Shown here: in pieces, positions 11,901 to 22,603 of the stretch
How the letters are laid out: each line of letters begins with the position of its first letter
Position numbering within the stretch: position 1 is the stretch's first letter
Source of the DNA: Psettodes erumei
Taxonomy: Eukaryota > Chordata > Actinopteri > Pleuronectiformes > Psettodidae
Direction: 5' to 3'
NCBI GenBank assembly: GCA_016785225.1
Contig: JAFBJZ010000457.1
Location: 124,001 to 188,000, forward strand
Length of the DNA: 64,000 nt
Notes under the pieces: model-generated
Seen by the model: the letters and a program-made list of their open reading frames with translations, nothing else
What the model was told of the DNA's origin: nothing
Databases searched by the model: none
Translations under genes and position numbers: made by a program

Positions 11901-12440
11901 GTTATTCACGGAGAGAAGAGTAAAAAAAAAAAAAAAAGAGAAATGAGAGAAGATTTACTGCGTTTTTATGCAAACATGCTGCCTAATTCCCACGGAGCCT
12001 GGCTGAGTGCGCGTGACACTGCGGATCAGCGCTTCCCAGCTTTCTGTGACTGACACACTCCTACTGCCCCATCAAACACGCTCAAGTGATCCTTCATCCA
12101 CGCCCGCTGTCATGTGCCACATGTCTTGGGCCGGATGCATTTTGAGCCACACGTTATTTAGCGCAGTTACAACGACCTTCGTCAGTTCATTTTTTCATTG
12201 CGCTTGAACCGGCAGGAGCTGGGCGAGTGAATTATTCATTCATCGCTTTTACTTATGTATTTTATGCAACCTGCCGTTTCTATACAATTAAGCTGCAACA
12301 GCAAATATGTTTTGGAGAACGTACTTGCTGGCTGGGTTATGTTCACAGGACATATTTTTTGGTTTTTTTTTTTTGCTGCGTTACGGATGAAGCACGACAT
12401 GTATTAAAAACTGTGGAGGCGGCAGGAGGCTGTTGGAGTG
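8987..12440. other. Intron 1 segment: simple repeats and pyrimidine-rich tracts, no exon seen
   Basis: Holds a (CA)n at 9592-9614, a (CT)n at about 10914-10950 and a long C/T-rich stretch at about 11170-11570 with CTC triplets. There is a G-run cluster at about 11714-11732 and a CpG-rich section at 9900-11180. Several open frames over 100 residues cross the pyrimidine-rich part, but they are Ser/Leu/Pro-rich low-complexity translations. Confidence 0.8.
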
Positions 12441-12650
12441 GATGGTGGGTTTTACAGAGCGGACGACCGTCACCGCCAGAGACCCGGGTTCACATCCGCA
12501 GTCTGTGGTTTAGGCAACAAAGCCACTTTGGTTGAGCTCAGGGAGAGATCGTGGTTTTGGGAAAATTAACATGTTGCGTTTGAGGTCACTGTGAACTTCT
12601 TGTATAACAAACCCATGCATGATCTCTCCCTAAACTTAACCAAGTACTAC
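12440..12650. repeat. Dispersed fish repeat fragment with a fold-back arm
   Basis: Contains an RNA-polymerase-III box-B-like word (GGGTTCACATCC, about 12486) followed by TTTAGGCAACAAAGCCACTTTGGTT. I recall the latter from an abundant percomorph dispersed repeat. The segment 12525-12553 recurs inverted at 12618-12645: ACTTTGGTTGAGCTCAGG against the complement of CCTAAACTTAACCAAGT, with the GGGAGAGATC core identical. This gives a hairpin with a loop of about 65 bp. It may be two nested or head-to-head copies of one family. No coding potential. Confidence 0.6.
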
Positions 12651-15001
12651 ACCGGCAGGGATGTGTAGTACTGAAAGACTTTGTATTTTAGCAGACAGCA
12701 AATGCGTTGTCTGAACATTTGAGTGGTGTGTTCAGTATCAACGCATTTACGATTTGCAAAATACGCAACTTAACAGCATGTCCTCTTGATGTTAAGAGCG
12801 ATCGTATCGCGCTAATTGTTACAACCATTGCATAGATCACCAGGAGGTATTCTGCAGATGTTCATGGCACCCAGAGGATGAATCCTTTTGGAGCCAGACT
12901 TTAGTGATCCTCTGACTTCGCCTCTGGCGCCGCCCCAATGTTGTCATTTTGTCCCTGCCTCACAGAGCTGCTGCCACGGCTGTGGACTCTTACTTTTTTT
13001 TTTAATTTATCAATTCAGCAGAGGTGCTCCTCCATCTTTCCGCATACTGTCGTGACTGTGAGTACACCCTTGGGCGCAAGTACCCCTGCTTGGGAATCAC
13101 TGCTGTCACCACAGCACACGAGAACATCAATGCAACCGCAATATTGTTTTAGTTCCTGTACAAATGAGATCTGCCATTTCCAGATGCACATATGAGAATT
13201 TTATATCAAACTCAATCACTATGATGCCTTTGGCCGAATAAGGAAGTTATGCAACTTTAAAAAAAACCCAAACATCTCCGGACATTCTTCATTTGAGCAA
13301 GAGGTTCTGTTAGTCAGCAAAGTGAAAAATGAAGTATATGGTAAATTTCGCACTTTTGTCCGAGGAAAAACCACAGAACCAAACATACATCATCTGATCT
13401 CATGGAGAGGATGCAGACAGTAGCAACATTAGCTGTGATGGACGTAATGCAAGATGGCAAAAGTACAAATATTATGCACGTGAAGCTTGACAGGTGATGC
13501 TACTGCATTTCCCTGAAAATCATCAGCCCGTTTGTTGATCAACACCTTTTACTGGATTAAATCTAATTGTGACATTCAAAACGATTTGGACGTGGCATTG
13601 TGGAAGAAGAGGAAAAGGGCACATTACAGAGAGGCAGATTTAAAAAAAACAACAACAAAAAAACAGAGAACCAGAGTGACATTGAAGAGGGCAGGGCCAG
13701 CTACAGAGCAGCTCAGGCAGGAAAGGCCTCTCCGGAGACAGAGAGCCGGATCGACGAGAAGCTGAGAAAATGAGAAGGAAACAGAAGCAGCACTTCAGCG
13801 CGAGAGCGCAAAGTGGGCTTGACCTACTCCTGAATTAAAAGGTTATCTTAGGGGCATGTTTACATAGTTTTTTTTTGTGGATCATGTTGCCCAGTTGAAA
13901 GATGAATTCAAACTCACAAAGAGGCTTTTGCCAATCTAGCTGATTGGGATTCCTTACAAAAACATCTGAGGGTTACAGTTCAGCTTGTGTATTCAGGAGA
14001 GCTACAGCGAACCCGTTCCTTTCATCGCGGACAAAACCCACTGAAAGTTCAACTAACAGTTCAACCCACAGGGTTGGTTGGTTAACGGTGTGGTACAATA
14101 GAAAAGAAAGAAAACCAGGAAATATTCACATTATACATTATGTCACATTGACGTTAGATAAGCTGTCTTTTGTGAAACCACAGCAAAGTGGTCTCCTGCT
14201 ATGTGCAGGCAGAGGCCGCAGATCTCAGATCACAGTTGCAAAGTATTGACAGGTTTCCAGCAGGAACATGTTTCAGTGATGGCCGTTTGCTTCCTGCTGC
14301 TTCATCAGCCGAACAATTCTCACCTCCTCCCTTTCCCCCCATCCTGCACGGGAAGCCCTTCTCATTATATTCTCTGATAAGACGACGTTCCTCCTCTCTC
14401 TTCCACCATCTTTGCTCGCGCCTTTTGGGACAGACACGAGCGACGAGTTGCCCTTCAACCCCTTCCCCTTTATTTTTGTCCCTCGGTTTTTCCACGTCAT
14501 GATTAGCCTTCCCCTCTGCTGTGTTGTTTTACTTTCATTCTGTTTTTTTTTCTATTCAAAGTCCTCATCCATTTCGAGTTCATTCTTCATGCTACCTTGT
14601 TTTTAATCTTTCTTCCTCGCCCTCTCTATTCTCGCCTGCAGCACCCTGCAATGCAAACACAACCTGTTCGGAGTAGAAGTGAATTATTGAAGCCGCAGCT
14701 GCCATTCCCTCTGTGCAGAAGTGGGCCGCAGAGGACGGAAGGAGGGAACACAGGAAGGAACGAGGGTGGATGAAGGAAATGGAGAGGGTAGACTTGTAAG
14801 GACAAAGGCAGGAGGGGTTCAAGGCGCAAAGATGTGGAGATAAATTATTTTTGTTGTTGAGCAGTGTTTAGAGTGGTGAAGTGGGACTGTGGGTGGGTTT
14901 CACTTCATCTGAAGGGACGGTTAGACAGTTTAGACATGAAGTTTAAGCAAATTATTCTTTGGGAGAAACATAAATGCTCTTCGTATCAGCCCAAACATGC
15001 A
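12651..15001. other. Intron 1 segment without recognised features
   Basis: Mostly complex intronic sequence with poly-A/T runs and a C/T-rich stretch at 14310-14640. Open frames on either strand are short and match no family I know. The sequence just before 15002 gives the left flank of the Tc1-like element. Confidence 0.75.
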
Positions 15002-15969
15002 CAGTGCATTCAAAAAGTACTGTGAACCCCTCAAATTTTTTATTTTTCCCCTCATCACTTTAACTCCAGGAAAAACTGAACTATCACATTGACACCAGCA
15101 TTCAGACCTTTTTACTGAGAACATATTTGAAGCACAGTTACAGTCTTCTTGGGTGTGAGGGGTCGAGCTTTGCACACCTGTATTTAAAGAATTCCTGCTG
15201 TTCTTCTCTGTGGACGCTCTCAGACTTTGTCCGGTCGGATGGGGACTGTCGGTGGACAGCCATTCTCAGGCCCGGGACACTCAAGGACATTTGCGGGGTT
15301 GTCCCTTAGCTGCTCTTGTACTGTCTTGCTGTGTGCTTAGCATCACAGTGCTGTTGGAAGGTGAAACCGTGCAGGTGAATCAGGCAGTGCCTGGTCTCCT
15401 CCAGACACGATGCTCCAAAGTCCAAACAGTTCAACCTTGGTTTCATCACACCAGAGAATCTTGTTTCTCCCAGGCAGAGAGTCCCAAAGGTGATTTTTGC
15501 AAACTCCAAGGCTCATTTCACTGAGGAAAATCCCACATAAGTGGAGCGCTGCATAGATAGTTGTCCTTCTGGACGTTCCACCCATCTCCACAAAGTATCT
15601 CTGGAGCCAGAATGAGCACTGGATTCTCAGTCACCTCTGCGAAGACCCTTTTCCCCCCGGTGGTTCAGCTCGAGGAAGAGCCCTGGTTGTTTTCTTTCAT
15701 ATGAGACTCGTGGAGGCCGCTGTGCTCTTCGGAGCCATCGGCGTAGCGGAAATGTTTTCATAGACGTCCTCAGATCTGTGTCCCCCGACACACAGTCCCG
15801 GCGCCGAGCTCTGCAGACGGCTCCTCTGACCTCGTGGCTTGGTTTTTTGCTCGGCCGTGTACTTCCAGGTGGGAGACCTCATATAGAAGAGTCTTCACTC
15901 AGCGTGTGTGGTACAGAGCGTGGGCTGCAACAGAGAATGTGGAAAAAAAGTGGAATATTTTCTGAACTG
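15002..15969 (-). mobile_element. Degenerate Tc1-like DNA transposon with internal deletions
   Basis: The left end opens with CAGTGCATTCAAAAAGTA and the right end closes with a decayed inverted copy (about 15928-15969: GGCTGCAAC, AATGTGG, TTTTCTGAACTG). These match the inverted repeats of the Tc1-like family common in fish. A TA follows the right end at 15970-15971; the left TA has become CA. At 968 bp it is shorter than the roughly 1.6 kb of an intact copy, and gaps relative to the family are evident around 15290, 15370 and 15895-15920. The transposase relic reads on the minus strand. It is cut by frameshifts and deletions and cannot be active. Confidence 0.9.
15340..15890 (-). pseudogene. 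Broken Tc1-like transposase
   Basis: On the minus strand, frames through 15343-15591 carry the family motif NKILWCDETKVELFG, which contains the second aspartate of the DDE catalytic triad. It is preceded by SRRTTIYAALH, matching the segment ahead of that domain. The N-terminal helix-turn-helix part is only faintly readable toward 15890. After ELFG the frame is lost, and the C-terminal catalytic part containing the third acidic residue is largely deleted. It lies within the Tc1-like element at 15002-15969. No intact open frame exceeds about 80 residues. Confidence 0.85.
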
Positions 15970-16069
15970 TATTTCTTAAGGCTTTACTTTGAAAAGGGTC
16001 ACGGGGCCAGACGTCATTACGCATTCAACAGCTTCTGTCTGTCTTCCTTTCTGACTGTTTCTTTTTCTG

Positions 16070-16104
<35 letters not shown>

Positions 16105-19100
16105 CCTCCGTGCCTGTCTGTTCTTTATCTTGCTCGCACATACAGGCCACCACAGTACGTTTTTCTCCGGTATATCAGACAGAATGTTCTTGTCGGAGGC
16201 ATCTGCAAACTTGAACAATCTAATAGGAAAAAAATGAAAGTGCAGCGCAAAGTGCTGCTACACCGGCTCTTCTCAAAATAATGTTTTGTTTCCCCTCATA
16301 GAGAGGAGAGACAAAGTTGTAATTAAATTTTTATTTTCATATACCAAAAAACCTGCAGGGGTGGCGGAGGCCCTTTTCCTGACCGCAGAAAGTGTAGGAG
16401 AGAGGCAGCCTGGATGCAGCCTCAGACGTGAGACCCAGGGAAAAAGAAAGTTTGTGAAGCGCTCGGTGCGCTCACCGTGCCCGCTTGTTCAACTTTCGCT
16501 TTGAGCAAACGGCGAAACGAAAACGACTCGGGCGGACGCATCAGCATTTCATCGAGCCAGACAATGAGAATTCCGAGGCTGCTCGGGCCTCGGGCTTTTT
16601 TCATACGGGGCGTGGAATTGATATGTCTGACAAGTCTCCCTCTTTGTTGTCTGCGCCTGTTCGGCGGGGAGGTGCAAACATCAGCAACGGCTGGGGCGAG
16701 CAACAGAGCAGAGGTGCGGCTCATGCAGCTCATTTACAGTGTTTGTGGCATCATTTGCTCTATTTTCTCGTTGTGCAGCCAGGACTCCCAAAGTGCACAC
16801 AGCGGAAAACACACTGACAATGAGAGAGAGAGAGAGAGAGGGAGAGAGATTGATAAATCCCGTGCTTGTCCAGACAGTCCAATTACAACAAAACAACTGA
16901 ATGAACAAAACTGTTGATGTCGCCAGCATGAATAGCTAATCGTGTTATAGCCGCGGTAAATGCGCATAAAAATGATTACCGTCCAAGGCGGGAATGGATG
17001 ACGTTGCCGGTTCGGCATGATGAATGCGCCCCCGCACTACGGCCTGATTTCAAAGCATGCCACGCTTTTCGCGCCGATTCTCCGATTCCAGCTGCGCTTG
17101 CGTTGCGCCATTCCGCAACATACATCAGTCCAAACCTCGCAGCAGAGAGAGAGAGAGAAAAACCCAACGGTTCCCACAACCAGCAAGCGTTAGCGCGGAG
17201 CATCACGTTCGAGACGAAGCGGCGATGGTGCCGCACCGAATCAAAGTTTGGGCGTAACATCCCAGCTCAGACCGACATCCTGCTGCGCGTTTACTCTGCT
17301 CTGTTCGGCGGGAGGTGGGAGTACCACATGTATTATTGACCCCTTCCCTGAGAATGAAGTACATTCCAAAGAGTCGTCATGCTTCTTTACAACACATGTT
17401 CTGTAATGTATGAAGGTCATTTTTTTTGGGAAACTTAGTAAACTGGAGAGAGAATACAGTTTTTCTGGCGTTGCTATGATACAGTAGAGATATCTGTAGC
17501 AGATCTAGTACATGTAGTCTGTTGTATTAGCATTTTATGTGGATTCGTCCTCTTTTACCTGATGATTTTGTGTATTTTTGTGTCCACGCCAAATATAACT
17601 CTGACTTCACAAAGACTACAAATCTAAAAAAAGGCGCAACATTTGAACTTCCATGCCGGAAATGAAGAGGGGCTGTCCAAAAACCATCCCAAGCGTCCTG
17701 CCACAGCAGATTCGCAGGCACTAACACACACTCATGAATATTACACAAAACACTGTGTGCGGCCTTATTGTGTAGGAAAAAATGTAAATAAATCATCATT
17801 TGAGACAAGACAGAGGAATAAAAAGTGGAACATGGATTACATCTTCAATATTACATTTAAAGTACCACGTCAGATAATTAGAGTTGGATGGAGTTGTATA
17901 TGAAATTGGTTTTTGAGATGTAACAAAAGGGAATTGAAGACATTATACAGGGGGGGTGTTAAATTAAAAATAACAAAGTAAAAAAAACCCACAACAACAA
18001 ATCTTTGCATTATTTATGTTTGGGTTATTGAAAAGCCTGACCAGACTGAAAATGCTTCTCCTGAAATGAATTTGAACGTCATAATTGGCGACCGGGGGTT
18101 TTCATGCACTTTCATCTTCCCTTAAGACGCCTACTCCTCTAATAACTGCTTTTTGTTTGGTGGAGCAGGCTTTGAATCATGCCCAAGAAGATCTGTTTTT
18201 TTTTTTTTCTTTTTGTTTTTTATTGGTGCCAAATTTAATTCAAAGTTGTTGATGTAATAGAAATGTGCCCCACCAGGGCATGGGCTCCCTGCCGGAGTCT
18301 GTCGGTTCTGGCGCAGATACTAAACCTTTAGATGTTTGTGAAATTAGCTTCCAGTTCATTTTTCATAGATACTCATCGAATGTACAGTGTTGAGTAAAAA
18401 TAATCTCCTCCTTTTTTTAAAACCAGAGATCACTGTCACATGATATTATCGCCGTGCCGCTCACACAGGGGTGAGGGACCTGTTTCCACCTTTCTGCCAC
18501 TCTTTATTACACCCGATGTGTGCATGCGTGGGCGGACGCCTGTAAGCGAAGTCGGTCGTGAGAGGGAGATAAAAACGGGCCCATTGTTATGTGCGTGTTT
18601 ATTTTGCGCCTCCATCTTACTCTCTTCTGCCGTCCTTCTGCTGTTTTCTTCTCAATCTTGTATCGATGAATCCTGTCCATGATTTTAAAAAAAAATTAAG
18701 TGATTCTGAAATTCCTGTAAATTCCAGGATGTTAAGAATCACGCTGAGGATGTGAATGGTGAGCTGTTTGGCTCTTAGCTCTTTATGTAGTATGTGAATA
18801 CTACCTTCAGTGATCGAAAACAATGTGACAATTGGATTGATGGGCCTGTGCTCGTAGACTGGGGCCCTAACATCAGAATTTAATCACTGAGGTCACAGAA
18901 CACACTTTACATCTCTTGCACCAGTTTGAAATAAAGAATAATGAGCAGCAATAAAACCGCTGGCTGCGACAGAGGAGACAAAAAAAAGTCCAGTAGCCCA
19001 CCTATGAATCTCCAACTCAAGCTGTCAGTCACAGTAAATTGTCTAAGGTTGGATTTCCCCTTTCACTGTCTTCTCACTCTGCTCAAAGCTGAACTGGGAC

Positions 19101-22091
19101 AGATGTACCAACCACTGGGGAGGTGCAAAGATGTCTTTACACAGGGGAACTGATCACAGAGCAGCCATTATCAGAAGCTGCAGGAGATGACAAGGTCAGT
19201 CAGATATGTGCAGTCTTCTTGGCTGGCTGGCTTAAATACAGCTAAGCACACTTCAAGGAACGTTCAAAAGGATGGGCTTTTTTTTCTAAGACAGTTTTTT
19301 AAGATTTTTTTTTCTGTCCCAATGACCCAAAGCCATCCTTCTGCAAATATTTGTCAAGCACGATACTGTTGTCTAATACATGTTGTGATCTATGATCATT
19401 TGTATTCATAAACATGAAATTTCATACCTTTTTAAAGTCCTCCCATTGGGAAATAACTTGACTTCCTTTTACGTGACATGCGAAGATCTGCGTCCTCAAA
19501 ATAAATGTTTCTCAAACAAGAGCAAAGGTTAAAAACAACACTCTTTTGCTTTTGCTTGACAGAATTTAGTGAAAAATACACAAATTATATTTCTTCATGT
19601 GGTTTTGATTAATGCTGAAGTATAAAAGGGCATACCCAGGGCTGTTGGGATCGTAATCTTTTCACAAAACCACACTATTTTTTTCCTGACTGGCCTGTAC
19701 GTGGCATTTGGCAGTGATGTCATCGGAAGGGCGGGGTGGGACTCGCACTGTCGTCCTGCTGCTTTCCTCCTGGTTCTTCTTCACTTGGCAGGGCACTCGC
19801 GTACGGCCGCTTTCTGCGCCTCCTGCTGTTTTGGTTGCTGGAGGCCCTGACGTCCTCACAGGTTGGGCTGCGGCTCAACGCTGGTCGTCCGAGGGGGAGG
19901 GGGCTCCTTAAATTATGTGTTGGGTTTGCTAATGGGACGAGGCATGCATCGTATCTGTGAGGTAATTATAAGTTAAATTAATAAATTCTAAGAGCTCTGA
20001 GAATGAAGGAAGGTCAATAAAAGCAGCTAATAAATGCATGCTTATGCGCGTTCAGTTTTTGAATATCAGGCATATATCTGCAGGTGGCGCGCGCACACAC
20101 ACACACACAAACCCACACAGGTTTACTAATTCTACACAGGACTCGTTCCATAAACTGAATATTGAATTACATGTGATGCTCTAGCAGGAGTGTTTCATAA
20201 AAAGAAAATATGGAGCGAGGCTCCATCAGGCATATTGACTAAGAGGATCACACAGTTACAACACCCCCCCCCCATACACACACACACACACATGCTTACT
20301 GTACATGCAGGAACGCACACACATTATTGAGTGCGAGCAGGCGGCGCTTCGTGGTCTGCTGTGGTTGTAATAGCCTCATTATTCATTGGTGCGCCCTGCT
20401 TATACACTCAGCAAAGCCAAAAGGAGTAAAACCAGAGCCCATTATACACACATACACAAAGGAAACACACACACACACTCAAATGGACACAGCCGCGTCT
20501 CCATTGCTTCAAAGGATGCATGACTCCAACTTTCCTCGAGACGTACCCTCAAAGCCTTCGCCCTAAAGTGTAAGGGTTTTCATTATTGGAAGTTGAACCC
20601 CACAGTTTTAAAAGATATGCGTCTCCACAACATAGTGAAACAAGTGCACATGCAGACACACATCACATTCCCACAGAAATAATACTGTGTGGGATTACTG
20701 CTGCATGTAGGATCGCATTGACAGTGGAGTGCAGGCGAGAAGTTTTCCCCCTGAAACCCCGGGATCAGGCTTCCGGCAGAAGAAGTAAGCCCGGGCTTTG
20801 ACGAATCCATTTGTCAGGTGAGTGATATCCCTGCGTAAAAGTTGTACACCTCCCGTCTCTGCGACTTTGATATTCACCTTAGGTCTCGTTAACTTCTGCG
20901 GCAACACGGGCCGCTGTGACGGTGGGCGTCGGCGGCATGGCTGGCACACGTGGTGAGAAAGTGGTCAGCAAGAGATTTCACTGACTCGCTCAAAGCGGGC
21001 TGCGTGAGCTTTTTCTGTTTCGTCCTTGCTGTTTTAGAGCGACGGAGGGCAAGAGACAAGAAAGTTAGCAAGTCAGCATGCGCAGGCGGAGAAAGCAACA
21101 CTGACTTAGCACGACAGCAACCTGCGTTTGATCTGTGCTTCATTTCAGTGCTGGCTTTTATTGTGAAGGGACGACATCAAACAAAGACAATTTGTGTTTT
21201 GCTTCAACGGGGGGAAAACGGGGGGAAGTTTTTTTTCAGTTTTAACTGAATTGGAAACATCTTGACATGGTAACCAGGTCACACCCTGTGGCTGTCCTCT
21301 GAAAACCACGTATCTCCAGACATTTTTCACGAAGAGAGAAAAAGTGACGTGACCTATTTTTCATATAATCCAATGAGCTCCAATATGCTGCTTTTTGTGA
21401 CGTCACACTTTGGATTCTCCAGTTACTGCCTGCGTTATTTTGAAATCACTCTCAGTTCATTGTTTCTGGTTGTTTTTGTGGTTTTTTTTTTACTTCTTGC
21501 CTTTGTGTTTTTTTTCCAGCCGCTTTTCTTTGTCACCTGTTGTCTACAACCATTCACCTGAGTTTCTTTGCCCACCTACGCATGTTTACCGATCACCACA
21601 CAGTCAGTATGTCAGTATTCACTGTCTGCCTTTGTGGCCTTCTGCGGTTCAGTTCCCTTGTTCTTCTGTTGATGTTGCTGTTCACAAAGCTGCGTTAGTT
21701 TCCATGAGTTTGTGCCACTTTGGATTTTCCTGAGTTTTCTGCGTCTTCTTTGCCTGCCTTAACTTTGGTTCTGCCACCTGTCTGCCCGTACGCCACTTTT
21801 TGTTGTGCTTGATTGAACTAACTCCGCTTCCTGGTCTTGGAAGTAACAGGAAACCGAATCTAAAAATCACCAAATTTGAAGCTCCGTCTTTTTCACTGGA
21901 CAGTGGAAACGCCATGTGACAGGAGTCAGATAAATCAGACCCAGTTCAAAAAAAGATCTGGTCGAAATCGGACTCAGTGTTCCACAGTATCAAAGCCACA
22001 TGCTTAGAACACATAATCATCCATTCACACCCACTGTATGCCCCCAAGACTTCAGACTGCAGCAGCTTAACCATCACACAGAGGTCTCAAA
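15970..22091. other. Intron 1 segment: microsatellites, CpG-dense patch and a CRE/CCAAT cluster
   Basis: Simple repeats are (CT)n at 16073-16102, (GA)n at 16819-16850 and (CA)n at 20094-20112 and 20277-20292. A CpG-dense patch lies at about 16980-17270. A cluster of CRE- and CCAAT-like sites is at 21345-21405. A GTGAGT donor-like word after CAG near 20818 has no exon-like partner. No conserved coding frame was recognised. Confidence 0.75.
21345..21405. promoter_or_regulatory. Candidate CRE/CCAAT regulatory cluster
   Basis: In 61 bp there is a CRE-like TGACGTGA (21345-21352), two CCAAT words (21370-21374 and 21380-21384) and a perfect palindromic CRE, TGACGTCA (21398-21405). CREB/ATF and NF-Y sites often occur together in promoters and enhancers. 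The motifs are read directly; function is inferred. Confidence 0.35.
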
Positions 22092-22603
22092 TGTGATGAT
22101 CAGTACAAGAACCAGGCGCAAGACAGTGTGTGCTGGCAATGATCTTTATTATAACAATCCAAAAGTCACAAATCCAAAAATCCATGTCACAAGTGCATTA
22201 TCAGGGTCAGGAAACCAGGGCAGAAAAACCAGAGGCGTAGTCAAACAGTCCGAGTCAAAAACCAGAGAAACAGCGAACAAATCCAATGGGCTAGGGCAAG
22301 AAACGGTGGTCAGGCAAAAATGTGTCTACGGAAACAGATCAGGCTAGCGTACAGGGTTCTTGGCTCAGGCATGAAATGGTCACGTTTCGACATCAGAGAA
22401 GTGTGAGGCAGGAGTTTAAGTACACCGGGGAGTGACGAGCAAACAAGACACAGGTGCAGGGAATTAGCCAGGTGATTAACCGAAAAGAGAAGAACACCAG
22501 GGGGAGCCCTAACAGATAGCAACACCAGGAACCACGCAAAACGTGTGAGGAAGCAACCAGGGGAAAACACAGACAGAAACCCAAAAGGACAGGGATCATA
22601 ACA
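22092..22603 (-). mobile_element. Solo LTR with a TCAAA target-site duplication
   Basis: The element has TG...CA termini: it starts TGTGATGATC, and its last ten bases are the complement of TGTTATGATC, giving a 9 of 10 inverted terminal match. It is flanked by identical 5-bp repeats, TCAAA, at 22087-22091 and 22604-22608. Length is 512 bp. On the minus strand an AATAAA signal (complement of 22145-22150) lies 50 to 60 bp from the 3' end, as expected for an R/U5 boundary. No retroviral gene or second LTR is nearby, so it is a solo LTR left by recombination. A 5-bp duplication fits Ty3/gypsy-type elements and some others; the family was not identified by search. Confidence 0.82.

Noticed and set aside
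15778..16281. 167-residue plus-strand frame
   Set aside because: Largely antisense to the Tc1-like transposase relic and continuing into a CT repeat.
20805..20825. Strong CAG/GTGAGT donor-like site in intron 1
   Set aside because: The upstream frame shows no conserved protein and there is no clear acceptor. Treated as a decoy splice site.
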